Below, piece after piece: positions 1 to 9,864 of a DNA stretch of 64,000 bases. Source of the stretch: Anaerovibrio sp. RM50. GTDB taxonomy: Bacteria > Bacillota > Negativicutes > Selenomonadales > Selenomonadaceae. The first letter of the stretch is position 1, and every line of letters starts with the position of its first letter. The stretch spans positions 1 through 64,000 of the forward strand of contig NZ_JHWV01000008.1 of NCBI RefSeq assembly GCF_000622005.1, given 5' to 3'. Both the position numbers and the translations under genes were made by a program. Below the pieces are notes generated by a model. That model worked only from the letters and a program-made list of their open reading frames with translations, ran no database searches and was not told the origin of the DNA.

Positions 1-301
1 TTCAAAGCATGTCTCGTGTCGCCCATTGCATTGATAATGGGCCTATGGAAGGTTTTTGGGGCATATTGAAAAGAGAATGTTATTATGGCAAACGCTTTAC
101 AGATAGACTCAGTCTAATACATACAATTAAATCCTATATTGCTTACTACAACAATAAACGTGTTCAGCGCAGCCTTGGCATTTTGACACCAATAGAAAAA
201 CATAATATGTATATGGCCGCATAAAAAAGGCCGACAGAACAATGGCTGTCGACCAAAGAAAATTTATATTTTTTTACTGTCCTCTTGACGGGTAGCAGTT
301 C
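1..301 (+). mobile_element. IS3-family insertion sequence, right end only
   Basis: The window opens inside an IS3-family element. The 3' part of the transposase ends at 224. It is followed by a small stem-loop (CGACAG at 232-237 with CTGTCG at 246-251) and a sequence at 277-301 that looks like the right terminal inverted repeat (CTGTCCTCTTGACGGGTAGC...). The left end lies outside the window, so the terminal repeat cannot be paired and the exact boundary is uncertain. Confidence 0.75.
3..224 (+). CDS. IS3-family transposase OrfB, C-terminal fragment (cut by window edge)
   Basis: Only the last 73 or so codons are visible. The segment reads SMSRVAHCIDNGPMEGFWGI, which is the end of the rve integrase core of IS3/IS150-group transposases. 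The glutamate in NGPMEGFW corresponds to the third acidic residue of the DDE triad, and the tail YYNNKRVQRSLGILTP is the usual ending of this family. The protein cuts and joins the ends of the element. Whether the full gene is intact cannot be judged here. Confidence 0.9.
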   Translation, partial: QSMSRVAHCIDNGPMEGFWGILKRECYYGKRFTDRLSLIHTIKSYIAYYNNKRVQRSLGILTPIEKHNMYMAA

Positions 302-362
302 TTTTTCAGCGATTTCTGCTTTTTTAATAGCCCCCGCCCCTAATGTAGTGGCAAAAGCTGTT

Positions 363-1847
363 CTATTTCTTCTTTGAAGCCTCGTATTCAGGAATAATTC
401 TTTTTTTGGCAATCTTCCCAGTGGAGGTTCTTGGCAGTGCCTCCACCTTATGGAATTCACGGGGTATCTTGTAAAGGGCCAGATTTTTCTGGAGATACTT
501 CTTCAGTTCCCTTACATTGACCTCTTCTCCCTCGTTAACGGCATAGAAGCAGGCCCCCGCATTGCCACGGAGTTTGTCGGGAACACCCACCACGGCACAT
601 TCGGTGATGCCAGGATAATTGTAAACCAGCTCCTCGATTTCCCGTGGATACACGTTTTCACCCATGGATATAATGATATCTTTTATACGGTCCACCACGT
701 AGAGGAAGCCCTCTTCGTCCTCACGGACCACATCCCCTGTATGGAACCAGCCATCATGCAATGCCTCCTCAGTGGCCTCCGGAAGGTTCCAGTAGCCCAG
801 CATAACATTGTCGCCCTTCACTACCAGCTCTCCGGCCTCACCTCTGGCCATTTCCTGGTTGTCCCCGTTGACAATCTTATATTCAATGCCCTGCACCACA
901 GGACCAATGGAGCCAATCTTGGCAGTGGCAGGGGAATTCATGGTAACCACAGGGGAAGTTTCCGATAAACCGTAGCCCTCGCAAAGGGTAATGCCAAAAT
1001 TATCCTTGAAGTCCTGGGCAATCTTCAATGGCAAGGTGGTGCCGCCGCTGACCACCATGCGCAGGGTCCTCATATCCTCCGGCTTGGCCAGCTTATTCAA
1101 AAGGGCGCAGATACTTGGAACCACATGGGTATCGGTAACCCCATATTCACGAATAGTCTCAATGGTTTCCTTTGGTGTAAATTTATCCAAAATCACCATT
1201 TTGCCCCCCACGTAGAGAGGATACATAACGGACAGGGTCCAGCCAAAGCAATGATACATAGGCAGTATGCACAGCTCCACCAGCTTGTCGGTGCCATGGG
1301 CCACCTCATGGTACTGCTCATCATTGGCAATGATGTTTCTGTGGCAGAGAACTGCACCCTTTGGGTTGCCGGTGGTTCCGGAGGTGTAAATGATTACACA
1401 TGGCTCTGTATCCTTAAAATCCTCAGGCAGCTTCGGAGCAGCAGGGCAATCCTTAGCCTGATAGCAATATCTGAGATCATGCTGCTGCACACTTGCGTCA
1501 TACTTCAGTTCAGCCAAAGGCTCTGCAATATCCAGCTCCATATAGGTAAGCAAATGGACAATGCCGGCATCCTTAAGGATATAGGCTATCTCGCGATTGC
1601 TGAGCTGGAAGTTAATAGGCACAGCCAATGCCCCCAGGGACACGATGGCCACGTAGGCCAGGAGAATATCTGCGTTGTTGCGAGAGAAAAGACCAACCCG
1701 GTCTCCACGGCGCACCCCAATACTATATAGGTAGTTGCGGTACTCATTTACAGAATTCTGCAAATCCCTATATGTAAACTGACGCTCTTTATCAATAACA
1801 GCAACTGCATCGTCTTTACCACGATAAACCAAATCATGTATTAACAT
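363..1847 (-). CDS. AMP-binding acyl-CoA synthetase (fatty-acid--CoA ligase type)
   Basis: A 494-residue ANL-superfamily ligase that should adenylate a carboxylic acid with ATP and transfer it to CoA. The phosphate-binding loop YTSGTTGNPKG lies near residues 154-164. Further motifs are YGLSETSP near 295, GWFHTGDV near 368 and a C-terminal RTSTGKIAKK carrying the catalytic lysine. Length and motif order match long- or medium-chain acyl-CoA ligases, but the chain length cannot be read from sequence. The ribosome-binding site before the start is weak (GGATGAG, about 14 bases away), so the true start may differ slightly. It lies next to an IS end and opposite the chemoreceptor gene, with no obvious partner genes. 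Confidence 0.85.
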   Translation of the reverse strand: MLIHDLVYRGKDDAVAVIDKERQFTYRDLQNSVNEYRNYLYSIGVRRGDRVGLFSRNNADILLAYVAIVSLGALAVPINFQLSNREIAYILKDAGIVHLLTYMELDIAEPLAELKYDASVQQHDLRYCYQAKDCPAAPKLPEDFKDTEPCVIIYTSGTTGNPKGAVLCHRNIIANDEQYHEVAHGTDKLVELCILPMYHCFGWTLSVMYPLYVGGKMVILDKFTPKETIETIREYGVTDTHVVPSICALLNKLAKPEDMRTLRMVVSGGTTLPLKIAQDFKDNFGITLCEGYGLSETSPVVTMNSPATAKIGSIGPVVQGIEYKIVNGDNQEMARGEAGELVVKGDNVMLGYWNLPEATEEALHDGWFHTGDVVREDEEGFLYVVDRIKDIIISMGENVYPREIEELVYNYPGITECAVVGVPDKLRGNAGACFYAVNEGEEVNVRELKKYLQKNLALYKIPREFHKVEALPRTSTGKIAKKRIIPEYEASKKK

Positions 1848-1994
1848 ATAGCTTTTACACTCATCCTTCTACTATAATCTCTCATTATCTCTTTTTGTCT
1901 AACTAAAATAGTATAACAGAATTTCATCATATTGCCAATTAATTCATATTAAATACGGCGGACGATTTCAAACATCAAAACAAAAAATGAACCA

Positions 1995-2020
1995 TAAAAA
2001 TAATTAACTACAAACGATAA
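1995..2020 (+). promoter_or_regulatory. sigma28-like (flagellar/chemotaxis) promoter of the chemoreceptor gene
   Basis: TAAA at 1995-1998 and AACGATAA at 2013-2020 are 14 bases apart, fitting the FliA/SigD pattern TAAA-N14-16-GCCGATAA in its core. The same CGATA -10 core occurs before the flagellin gene and the 12742 gene in this window, which strengthens the call. Confidence 0.45.
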
Positions 2021-2072
2021 TAAAATGGTATATATATGTGATATAATACTATAAAAAAAAGGAGGGTTTTAT

Positions 2073-3770
2073 TTGAATGATTTGACTATTCGCCAAAAGC
2101 TATATATGGTATTTGGGTTGTTGCTGCTTATTATCACTGCAACCAACCTCTTTTCCGGATATAGTTTAAACAGCATTAACAATGGTGCTATGAGGATTGC
2201 TACAGAGCATCTTAATGGTGTTATGGCTGCATCCAATAGTAACCAGACCTTGACCGACTACCGTCAGGGTGAATATGGCATTTTCACGGCAACTACTCTG
2301 CCAAATAGGATTTATGCCATGCAGCAGACAAAAAAACTGGGGGATCAGCTGGACATTGCCTTTAAGGATATCGAACCAACCCTTACTGGTGAAAACGCAG
2401 CCCGCTTCCAGACCATAGTCAGCAACTGGCAGACCTATCGGAAAAACTCCGAAGCCATGATTAATCTGATTTCAGAGGGCAAACTGGCTGAGGCTGCTGT
2501 TATGCTTGATAAATCCAAGCAGGACTATCAGGTTATCAGCAACGATCTTACAACGCTCCTGGATGCACAGAAGGATTTTATCCACGCTGAAACAGCAGAT
2601 GCAGAAGCAAAGTATGCTGTTACCAGAAATGCTTTAATCTTTACTTTTATAATAATCCTTGTTCTGTCCGCATTTATGGGCTGGTATCTCAGCTCCACTA
2701 TTCAGAAGTCTATCACCTATCTGATGAATATCTCCAAGGAGATTGCAGGTGGTAACCTGACAGTGGATGTTTCCGCCAAAACCAACGACGAATTCGGTGA
2801 GCTGACAAATTCCTATAAGGATACAGTTCATAATCTCCGTACCCTTATTGGACATATTCATAAAACAGCGCAGGACGTTTCCGGATTTGCCAAGCAGCTT
2901 ACGGAAAATGCTGAACAGTCTGCCCAGGCAACCAATCAGGTGGCTATGTCCATCACCAATGTGGCAGCCAATGCCAACATGCAGGAAAGTGCCGTAACCA
3001 ATTCCTCAAATGATATCAACCTACTGGCTGAAAATCTTGAGGGTTTTGCAAATAAGGCTTCTGCCTCTAACGAGGCTGCCCATAATGTGCAGGACATTGC
3101 CAGCCATGGTGCAGAATCCATTGCTGATGCAGTCCGCCAGATGGAAGAAATCTCTGAGGCAGTTATCAAATCTGCTGAAGTTATCAAGCAGTTGGCTGAA
3201 CGCTCCAACGAAATTGGTACCATCAGCGATACTATTGCAAGTATTGCGTCCCAGACAAATCTGTTGGCTCTGAATGCTGCTATCGAGGCTGCCCGTGCCG
3301 GTGAAGCTGGCCGTGGCTTTGCGGTAGTTGCTGAGGAGGTCCGCAAGCTGGCTGAGGAATCCAACACCGCCGCGTTGCGTATTGCAGATTTGATTTCCGA
3401 TATCCAGAAGGATACAGATCATGCTGTTAACCGTATGAATCGTGGCACCGAGGTTGTGAAGGCTGGTCAGGAGGTTGTCACCAACGCCGGTGATGCCTTC
3501 AATCAGATTGTTAGTGCTGTTGAGAACCTGGCTGAGCATTCCCGTGATATTCTTAACGAGGCCACCAGCTCCTCCTCCAACGCCGCCAACCTGGTTAGCA
3601 ACATGGCTGCACTTGAGAAGACTGGCAGAGAAGTGGCCTCTGAAACCGAATCCGTATCTGCAGCTACTGAAGAACAGGCAGCTTCCATGGACGAAATCGC
3701 CAATGCCAGCCGCAAGATGGCAGAGCTCTCTGTTGACCTGCAGAATGCTACTGACAAATTTAAGATTTGA
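2073..3770 (+). CDS. methyl-accepting chemotaxis protein (4HB-type sensor)
   Basis: A 565-residue chemoreceptor: first membrane segment at about 13-31, a helical periplasmic domain of about 155 residues like the four-helix-bundle (4HB_MCP) type, second membrane segment at about 188-208, HAMP domain, then a long cytoplasmic signalling coiled coil. The hairpin tip contains [20 protein letters not shown], the CheA/CheW contact region. The start is TTG at 2073, seven bases after GGAGG; an ATG two codons later is out of frame. The next gene, 23 bases downstream, encodes a sugar-binding-type lipoprotein without its own transporter, so the receptor probably reads the ligand state of that protein. 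That coupling is inferred from position. Confidence 0.93.
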   Translation: MNDLTIRQKLYMVFGLLLLIITATNLFSGYSLNSINNGAMRIATEHLNGVMAASNSNQTLTDYRQGEYGIFTATTLPNRIYAMQQTKKLGDQLDIAFKDIEPTLTGENAARFQTIVSNWQTYRKNSEAMINLISEGKLAEAAVMLDKSKQDYQVISNDLTTLLDAQKDFIHAETADAEAKYAVTRNALIFTFIIILVLSAFMGWYLSSTIQKSITYLMNISKEIAGGNLTVDVSAKTNDEFGELTNSYKDTVHNLRTLIGHIHKTAQDVSGFAKQLTENAEQSAQATNQVAMSITNVAANANMQESAVTNSSNDINLLAENLEGFANKASASNEAAHNVQDIASHGAESIADAVRQMEEISEAVIKSAEVIKQLAERSNEIGTISDTIASIASQTNLLALNAAIEAARAGEAGRGFAVVAEEVRKLAEESNTAALRIADLISDIQKDTDHAVNRMNRGTEVVKAGQEVVTNAGDAFNQIVSAVENLAEHSRDILNEATSSSSNAANLVSNMAALEKTGREVASETESVSAATEEQAASMDEIANASRKMAELSVDLQNATDKFKI

Positions 3771-3793
3771 TTGTCAAAAGGAGAGAATATTAA

Positions 3794-4810
3794 GTGAAAA
3801 AAATAATCGCTTTAGCATCACTTTTACTTCTTGTAGCAGCCTTTCTGGTTAGCGGATGCGGTTCTGACAACGGTTCCAACAAGAAAGTTGCTATAAGCTT
3901 TGCCAATTCATCTGCCAGCTGGCAGAAAAACGGCAACAGCGTGAAGGAAGATCTGGAAAAAGAGGGCTTCCAGGTTGATCTGCAGTTTGCTGATACCGAG
4001 GATCAGCAGATTGAACAGATTAAAAAGATGATTCAGGACCATCCTGGCTGTCTCGTTATTGGCGCAGTAAATGGTGAAAAGCTCACCGAGGTTTTAAAAA
4101 ACGCAAAGGCTGAAAACATTCCTGTCATTGCCTATGACCGCCTGATTATGAACACTGATGCCGTATCCTACTATGCTTCTTTCGATAATGAGGCTGTTGG
4201 TAAGGCCATGAGTGAATATCTGGTGGCAGCTCTTAACCTCAAATCCGGTGCTGGACCTTACAACATTGAGGTATTTGCCGGCGATCCAAAGGATAACAAT
4301 GCTCACATGTTCTTTACCGGTTCCATGGAGGTGCTTAAGCCATACTTCGATAATGGTCAGCTTGTGAGCCGCAGTAATGAAACCAGTTTCGAGCAGGCTG
4401 CCACCAAGGATTGGGACGGCAAGAATGCTCAGGCCCGCATGGACAAGCTCATCAGCACCTACTATGCCGATGGTAATCTGGCAGCTGTACTTGCTCCAAA
4501 TGACGGCTGTGCCGCTGGCATCCGTGCTTCTTTACAGGCAAATTATCACGGTGCTTGGCCACTTATTACCGGACAGGATGCCGAAGCCAGTGCTATTGAG
4601 GCCATCCGCTCTGGTACCCAGGCTATTACCATTTATAAATCCTCAGATGACCTTAATGCTAAGTGTATCCGCATGATTAAGGCCGTAGTTGAGGGAACTC
4701 AGCCTGCCATCAATGACAAAACAACCTACAATAATGGTGTTATGACTGTTCCGGCTTATTTGTGTATTCCAATGATAATCGACAAGGACAACACAAATCT
4801 CGTAAAATAA
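3794..4810 (+). CDS. sugar ABC-type periplasmic binding lipoprotein (XylF/RbsB-like)
   Basis: A 338-residue type I periplasmic binding protein starting at GTG, preceded by AAAGGAGAG. The N-terminus is a lipoprotein signal (hydrophobic stretch then LVSGC). The mature part resembles xylose/multiple-sugar binding proteins: KVAISF..., QIEQIKKMI followed by a LVIGAVNG strand, NIPVIAYDRLI, and a ligand-closing region NDGCAAG. No ABC permease or ATPase gene adjoins it. It follows the chemoreceptor gene within 23 bases and shares its transcript, then a strong terminator follows. A role as ligand-binding partner for chemotaxis rather than import is therefore likely. The sugar itself cannot be named. 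Confidence 0.85.
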   Translation: MKKIIALASLLLLVAAFLVSGCGSDNGSNKKVAISFANSSASWQKNGNSVKEDLEKEGFQVDLQFADTEDQQIEQIKKMIQDHPGCLVIGAVNGEKLTEVLKNAKAENIPVIAYDRLIMNTDAVSYYASFDNEAVGKAMSEYLVAALNLKSGAGPYNIEVFAGDPKDNNAHMFFTGSMEVLKPYFDNGQLVSRSNETSFEQAATKDWDGKNAQARMDKLISTYYADGNLAAVLAPNDGCAAGIRASLQANYHGAWPLITGQDAEASAIEAIRSGTQAITIYKSSDDLNAKCIRMIKAVVEGTQPAINDKTTYNNGVMTVPAYLCIPMIIDKDNTNLVK

Positions 4811-4829
4811 TAATCTGTTTTGTACGTAG

Positions 4830-4862
4830 AAAACGCCTTGACTCAGTGAGCCAAGGCGTTTT
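4830..4862. terminator. bidirectional rho-independent terminator
   Basis: Perfect 11-bp stem AAAACGCCTTG / CAAGGCGTTTT with an 11-base loop, between two convergent genes. A and T runs on either side allow it to serve both strands. Confidence 0.9.
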
Positions 4863-4891
4863 AAGCTTGTCATTGTTGTTTATTTTTGGAA

Positions 4892-5281
4892 TCAGTCACT
4901 AGCAACAGTATTTTCAATAGCCACATACTTCAACATGATATGACCGCTGGTTCTGTTGGTAGCAAGTGGTACATTGTGAACATCACAAAGTCTGAGCAGT
5001 GCGTTAATATCAGGCTCGTGAGGCTGAGAGGTAAGCGGATCGCGAAGGAAGATTACATAATCCACCTCGCCGGTTGCAACCTTTGCACCAATCTGCTGGT
5101 CACCGCCAAGAGGACCAGACATCATGGTCTCAACATCAATACCGTACTTTTCCTTGATTCTGGTACCAGTGGTATTGGTAGCAATCAAGTGGCAGCCCTT
5201 CAGTAAATCAATATGCTGCTCAACAAACTCCAGCATTTCTTCCTTTTTCTTATCATGAGCAATCAGTGCAATAGTCTGCAT
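4892..5281 (-). CDS. mgsA: methylglyoxal synthase
   Basis: A 129-residue protein that converts dihydroxyacetone phosphate to methylglyoxal and phosphate, a bypass of lower glycolysis when phosphate is short. Family motifs are [13 protein letters not shown] at the N-terminus, [11 protein letters not shown] holding the catalytic aspartate, and [15 protein letters not shown] for phosphate binding. The frame is open further upstream, but the ATG at 5281 has an AGAGG ribosome-binding site and gives the normal family length. Confidence 0.95.
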   Translation of the reverse strand: MQTIALIAHDKKKEEMLEFVEQHIDLLKGCHLIATNTTGTRIKEKYGIDVETMMSGPLGGDQQIGAKVATGEVDYVIFLRDPLTSQPHEPDINALLRLCDVHNVPLATNRTSGHIMLKYVAIENTVASD

Positions 5282-5424
5282 GAAAATCAACCTCTTTTCT
5301 TTTCCTATTCTTGTACGGTAAGAAATATACCATGAAAGCATGAAAAAACTATGTAAAAAGTCTGATTTTGCTTCCAAAGTTAATTATACATCAGTTGCAG
5401 CCTATTTAACACCGTTTTTTAAAC

Positions 5425-7209
5425 TTAATCCATTTTGAAATTCTCAACGGATTGCAGCATCTCCTTGGCCATGTTAGCCAAAACGCCGCTGGAGCTTTCG
5501 ATCTCGCTCATGGTGGCAGTCAGCTCCTCGCTGGCGGCAGATACGCTCTCCGCCTCGGAGGAAACAGAGGAACTCTTTACAGACACGGACTGTATAGCTT
5601 CCTGAATAGTCTTGGTATTCTCATTAAGGGAATTAACGATATTGTTCATTTCCTCGGATTCTTCCACTACCTTGCGGACCATTTCCGCAATCTCATTGAA
5701 ACTGGCACCGGATTCCTGAACTACCTTGGTTCCTGCCTCCACCTGGCTTACCCCCTCCTGCATTACTCCCACAGCCTTCTGGCTCTTGGCCTGAATGGAG
5801 GTAATGAGTCCGGCAATTTCACCGGCAGATTCACTGGACTGCTCAGCCAGCTTTCTGACTTCATCGGCTACAACGGCGAAGCCACGACCATGCTCTCCTG
5901 CCCGGGCTGCCTCAATGGCGGCATTAAGGGCCAGCAGATTAGTCTGGGCGGCAATGGAGGATATGGTATCAACAATCTTGCCAATTCGGTCAGATTCCTC
6001 ACCCAGCTCAGTGATTACGCCTGCGGACTGCATAACTGAGGACTGAATCAGCTTCATCTGCTCCACGGCCCCATCAACGGTCTTGGCCTCAGCAACGGCC
6101 TTGTCCTGGGTAACCTTTACTACTTCGCTGGAATGCTGAATTGTATTTACAAAGTTGGTCATGTGCTGTCCCAAGGTATCCACCTGGCCGTTGGCAGTCT
6201 CAATTTCAGTAAACTGCTCTGAACAGTTTCCTGCAACATTTACCATGGAATTTGCCACGGAACTTGATACCTCGGAGGACTGGCTGGCATTTGTATTGAG
6301 CTGCCCGGCGGAATCAGTAACCTGCTGGGCAGTGGCCACAACTTTCTTCATCATATTGCTGATATTTGACTGAAGGGTCCGCATGGCCTGGCGCATTTCG
6401 CCGATTTCATCATTGGAATCAAATCTGGCATCATCGCCTCTGTCGGTGCGGAAATCACCCGTGGCAAATACCTTAAGACGGTCAGTCACCGTAAGAATTG
6501 GCTGGGTAATTTTATTTGCAAATACATAACCAATACCAATGAACAGAATCTGCAGCACAAGAACGAAAATACCCATCTTAATGAGGCTGGCCCATAATGC
6601 GGCATTAGCAGTTTCTTCCTGCTGGGCCACCATGTTATCAATGTAATCAATCCAGACCCCTGTGCCCAGAACCCACTGATAAGGAGCAAAGGATACAGTA
6701 TAATTACGCTTTGGAAGAGGAGTATCCTCACCTGGCTTGGCAAACATCAGGTCAGTAAAGCCGCCTCCTTCCTTGCGGCCATTCTTGATCATTTCCTCGA
6801 TAAAACGGACACCATTTGGATCCACTGAATTTATACGGCTCTTACCTTCTGTTGGACGTCCAAGAAGAACCACATTAACCCCCTCATAGGTATCAATCCA
6901 GAAATATCCGGCACCATTGTCATAGCGCATGGCCCTTACCCGGTCTGCAGCCTCTTTCCTGGCCTGTTCCTCAGTAAGAGTGCCATTTTGCTGGAGGCCG
7001 TATACATAATTAATTACGGATACTGCACTTTCAGTCTGGTCCTTTAATTGCTTCTCAATATCCTGGGTCAATGTTTCACGGTAGGCCTCCACCTGCCGCT
7101 TTGATTCATCCACCATGCTGTAGACCATCATTATGCCAATGCACAAAGTGGTCAGCAAGGATATGGCTACCACCACAAAAATTACCTTGTTCCTTAGTGA
7201 CATCTTCAT
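5425..7209 (-). CDS. methyl-accepting chemotaxis protein with single Cache domain
   Basis: A 594-residue chemoreceptor. The N-terminal membrane helix (about 8-30) is followed by an extracytoplasmic single-Cache (sCache_2-type) domain with [29 protein letters not shown] and a closing [15 protein letters not shown]. The second membrane helix is at about 208-230, then HAMP and the signalling hairpin [20 protein letters not shown]. sCache_2 receptors usually sense small organic acids, but the ligand is unknown here. The start ATG follows AGGGGGAAG. No adjacent chemotaxis genes. Confidence 0.93.
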   Translation of the reverse strand: MKMSLRNKVIFVVVAISLLTTLCIGIMMVYSMVDESKRQVEAYRETLTQDIEKQLKDQTESAVSVINYVYGLQQNGTLTEEQARKEAADRVRAMRYDNGAGYFWIDTYEGVNVVLLGRPTEGKSRINSVDPNGVRFIEEMIKNGRKEGGGFTDLMFAKPGEDTPLPKRNYTVSFAPYQWVLGTGVWIDYIDNMVAQQEETANAALWASLIKMGIFVLVLQILFIGIGYVFANKITQPILTVTDRLKVFATGDFRTDRGDDARFDSNDEIGEMRQAMRTLQSNISNMMKKVVATAQQVTDSAGQLNTNASQSSEVSSSVANSMVNVAGNCSEQFTEIETANGQVDTLGQHMTNFVNTIQHSSEVVKVTQDKAVAEAKTVDGAVEQMKLIQSSVMQSAGVITELGEESDRIGKIVDTISSIAAQTNLLALNAAIEAARAGEHGRGFAVVADEVRKLAEQSSESAGEIAGLITSIQAKSQKAVGVMQEGVSQVEAGTKVVQESGASFNEIAEMVRKVVEESEEMNNIVNSLNENTKTIQEAIQSVSVKSSSVSSEAESVSAASEELTATMSEIESSSGVLANMAKEMLQSVENFKMD

Positions 7210-7600
7210 CTTACTTCCCCCTTAAACCTTCCATCGGGTATTCCTATACCTGTCACAAAAATACTCACATCATCCCTAATTGTCTTATGATTTCTACAGA
7301 CTTGTAGGAAATCCCTCTTTTATTTTTTAAAAGAATTGTAAATTTTTTATGGTTAAACTTAATTTGTACAATAAATAATAAAAAAATGTTTGTCATCTGA
7401 CAAATTATTTTAACTTTTTGTCCTTTATAAAACCTTCCAAAGGGTTGTCATTCCTAGTTTTTGCTTATAAAATCAGCATATCAGCCAAAATATTTGCAAA
7501 ATTGTGTAGATTTATTGAATTAAATTATATATAATGGTCTTATAAATTTAAAGATTTTTTACACGGAGCTATATTTTTTACAGTAAGGAGAATTGATGTT
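7210..7600. other. 391-bp divergent intergenic region
   Basis: AT-rich spacer between a leftward chemoreceptor and a rightward FadR-type regulator. The only clear structure is the 16-bp palindrome at 7389-7404. The stretch near 7530-7545 (TATATAATGG) could supply a -10 element, but no convincing -35 accompanies it. No RNA gene or small coding region is seen. Confidence 0.4.
7389..7404. promoter_or_regulatory. palindrome, candidate GntR/FCD operator
   Basis: TTTGTCA-TC-TGACAAA is a perfect inverted repeat of 7-bp arms with a 2-bp spacer. Many FadR/GntR-family regulators bind short palindromes with GT...AC cores. The gene for such a regulator starts about 200 bp downstream, so autoregulation is a plausible inference. 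Confidence 0.35.
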
Positions 7601-8329
7601 ATGGAGGATATAAAGGAGGACAGCGGGAAAACGCTGGTTGAACTCACAACAGACAGGATTATCGATTATATCACTTCCAGACAGCTGAAGCCCGGCGACA
7701 AGGTGCCTACCGAAGCAGAATTCCTTGATAAATTCGCTGTCAGCCGCGGTACTTTGCGTGAGGCTTTCAAAGTCCTGATTGCCCGTAATATTTTGGAGAG
7801 CCGCCAGGGGGCCGGAACCTTTATCTCCGAAAAACAGGGGATTCCCGATGACCCATTGGGGCTCACCTTTATCTACGATGACCAGATGCTGGCCCTGGAC
7901 ATGATTGACTTACGTCTGATGATTGAACCAAAGGCCGCACAGTTGGCTGCGGTAAATGCCACTGAGGACCAAAAACAGGCCCTTATTGACATGATGAATG
8001 TGCTTGAGGATCGTATCAACAAGGGCGAATCCTACGTGGCTGAGGACGGCAAGTTCCATCAGCTTATTGCTGAGGCCACCGGCAACAAAATCATTGGTAA
8101 CCTTACCTATATTCTCTTTTCTTCCATTGAAAAGAACATTGAACTGACCCTTAACAACCTCAGTGTGTCAAATACCCTTTATTACCATCGCCGTATTTTA
8201 AAGGCTATTCTGGAAGGCAAGATTTTTGATGCCTACAATGCCATGACCAACCATTTGAGTCTGATACGTGAATACATGGTCAAAGACTATGAGGAAAAGC
8301 AAAATAAAAAGGAGCAGGACCAGATTTAA
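7601..8329 (+). CDS. GntR-family (FadR/FCD subfamily) transcriptional regulator
   Basis: A 242-residue regulator. The N-terminal winged helix (about residues 10-75) contains LKPGDKVPTEAEFLDKFAVS and the recognition helix SRGTLREAFKVL. The C-terminal all-helical FCD ligand domain has the pattern DLRLMIEPKAAQLAA, FHQLIAEATGN and HRRILKAI..., whose Asp/His residues usually bind a metal and an organic acid effector. The start ATG follows AAGGAG at 7585-7590. It is followed 9 bases later by a zinc-ribbon protein gene; target genes are not evident nearby. Confidence 0.88.
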   Translation: MEDIKEDSGKTLVELTTDRIIDYITSRQLKPGDKVPTEAEFLDKFAVSRGTLREAFKVLIARNILESRQGAGTFISEKQGIPDDPLGLTFIYDDQMLALDMIDLRLMIEPKAAQLAAVNATEDQKQALIDMMNVLEDRINKGESYVAEDGKFHQLIAEATGNKIIGNLTYILFSSIEKNIELTLNNLSVSNTLYYHRRILKAILEGKIFDAYNAMTNHLSLIREYMVKDYEEKQNKKEQDQI

Positions 8330-8338
8330 TTTGACCCT

Positions 8339-9028
8339 ATGACTTTTCAATTACCTACCAACTTCAACAGTGCTGTTTTTGCACAAAATATTATTGCCGG
8401 CATTGGCTTTATTCCGGTAAACTTTCATTTTCCGGGAGTCAATCCCAACTCAGATACCTGTATTGCCTATGGGTTGAAAAAATTCACCAGTTTCAGCCCC
8501 ATAGATGAGCAGGTTCTGTTTTTCTACGATGACGGCGATATGAAGGCCCCCAACAAGGGCTTTCTTCTGACAACCAAGGGAATGCACATTTTGGGCTACC
8601 CTTGGTTTATTCCTATGGAACGGTTTATTGGCAGCAATATACAGCTCACCAGATCTCAGTTTGGCTTTGATCTCACCATGTACTATGCCCAGGGCATCAC
8701 CCCAGCATCAGATACATATAAGATATATGTACCCAACGATATGCTGATACCGGTGCTGAGAATGGTATTTCAGAAGTTGGGCTCCGATGACCCCATGGCC
8801 CCTGTAGTCAAGGTTGCCCCGGTGATATCAATGGCTTCCGCCACCTCCGTTACATGTCCTTCATGCCAGGCTCCCGCCAAGGCGGGGCAGAAGTTCTGCA
8901 TGAGCTGCGGCACAGCCATACCCGCCGAAAACAGGGAAACACGGGTAAAAAAATTCTGTACCAGCTGCGGTGCCAAGCTTCTGCCGGGGGCAAAGTTTTG
9001 CCAGAGCTGCGGTACAAAGCTATATTAA
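8339..9028 (+). CDS. protein with two C-terminal zinc ribbons, function unknown
   Basis: A 229-residue soluble protein. The first 165 residues form an unrecognised domain. The end carries two zinc-ribbon motifs, CPSCQAPAKAGQKFCMSCG and FCTSCGAKLLPGAKFCQSCG, each with two CxxC pairs. The start ATG has no good ribbon-like Shine-Dalgarno close by (GGAGCAGG is about 20 bases away), suggesting translational coupling to the regulator gene ending 9 bases upstream. The convergent neighbour also begins with a zinc ribbon. Confidence 0.7.
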   Translation: MTFQLPTNFNSAVFAQNIIAGIGFIPVNFHFPGVNPNSDTCIAYGLKKFTSFSPIDEQVLFFYDDGDMKAPNKGFLLTTKGMHILGYPWFIPMERFIGSNIQLTRSQFGFDLTMYYAQGITPASDTYKIYVPNDMLIPVLRMVFQKLGSDDPMAPVVKVAPVISMASATSVTCPSCQAPAKAGQKFCMSCGTAIPAENRETRVKKFCTSCGAKLLPGAKFCQSCGTKLY

Positions 9029-9041
9029 AAGCAAGCATCAA

Positions 9042-9085
9042 AAAAGCGGCTTGAATCTGCAATGAAACAGATTTTAGCCGCTTTT
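9042..9085. terminator. bidirectional terminator hairpin
   Basis: Stem AAAAGCGGCT (9042-9051) with AGCCGCTTTT (9076-9085), and an inner stem AATCTG/CAGATT. It separates two convergent genes and has T-rich flanks on both strands. Confidence 0.85.
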
Positions 9086-9131
9086 CGCGTTTTTAGTTAA
9101 AAAATATCAGATTTGAATCTGTTGTATTCCA

Positions 9132-9821
9132 TCAAGGGAACATCAGCGGGTCATCGCCGTACTGGTTAGGGCCATCGGTGCCCCTGAAGAACAGCAGATA
9201 GATACCCAGGAATAAATTCACAAAAGGAACCAAAGTGCCAATTGCCAGCCAGCCCGGCTTATCCAGGTCATGGCAGCGCTTCATGGCATTCATGTAGGAA
9301 AGAACAAACACCGGAATACAGAAGATATAGCCCAATCCCTCGGAAGCATCCTCGCTAAAGTCCATGGCAAGGCCCAGCATAGCGCCTATCATGGCCAAAG
9401 CAAAGGCTGCAAGACCAAAAGCCAGACCACGAAGGAAATATCTCTGTCTGTTCAGACGGCCAGTATAGGTGGTCCACTTAAAGGCCTGAATAATATTATC
9501 CGGCTTCGGCCCGGCGTTGTAACCGCCATACTGTGGCTGCTGATAGCCAGGCTGCTGAAAACCGCCCTGCTGCCCATAAGGATTATAACCATTTGGCTGC
9601 CCCTGATTATAGCCGTTCATAGGCTGCTGAGGCGGAACAGGCTGATATGGATTCTGCTGCATTGGCTGCTGCGGCTGAGGCTGAGGCTGAATTGGCTGCT
9701 GAACCACTGGCTGTGGCTGTGGTGCCCCCTGAGGCTGGGTATTAAAATTCTGGCCGCACTCAGGGCAGAAGGCTACACTGTCATCCACCTTTTCCCCGCA
9801 GTTAGGACAATACTTCGACAT
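9132..9821 (-). CDS. zinc-ribbon DUF805 membrane protein with Gln/Pro-rich linker
   Basis: A 229-residue protein. It starts with a zinc ribbon (CPNCGEKVDDSVAFCPECG), followed by a low-complexity linker of about 80 residues rich in Gln, Pro, Asn and Gly. The C-terminal DUF805-type membrane domain has YTGRLNRQRYFLRG, three or four hydrophobic helices and the signature RCHDLDKPGW. DUF805 proteins are inner-membrane proteins of unknown function. Transcribed leftward, convergent with the other zinc-ribbon gene. Confidence 0.85.
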   Translation of the reverse strand: MSKYCPNCGEKVDDSVAFCPECGQNFNTQPQGAPQPQPVVQQPIQPQPQPQQPMQQNPYQPVPPQQPMNGYNQGQPNGYNPYGQQGGFQQPGYQQPQYGGYNAGPKPDNIIQAFKWTTYTGRLNRQRYFLRGLAFGLAAFALAMIGAMLGLAMDFSEDASEGLGYIFCIPVFVLSYMNAMKRCHDLDKPGWLAIGTLVPFVNLFLGIYLLFFRGTDGPNQYGDDPLMFP

Positions 9822-9864
9822 ACTATCATCTCCAATTTAAAAATACATTTGTAATTATACCATT

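Noticed and set aside
164-460. Leftward open frame between the IS end and the ligase gene
   Set aside because: It crosses the IS end and the 3' end of the ligase gene and has no ribosome-binding site. A short stretch could be a remnant of an interrupted gene, but this cannot be supported.
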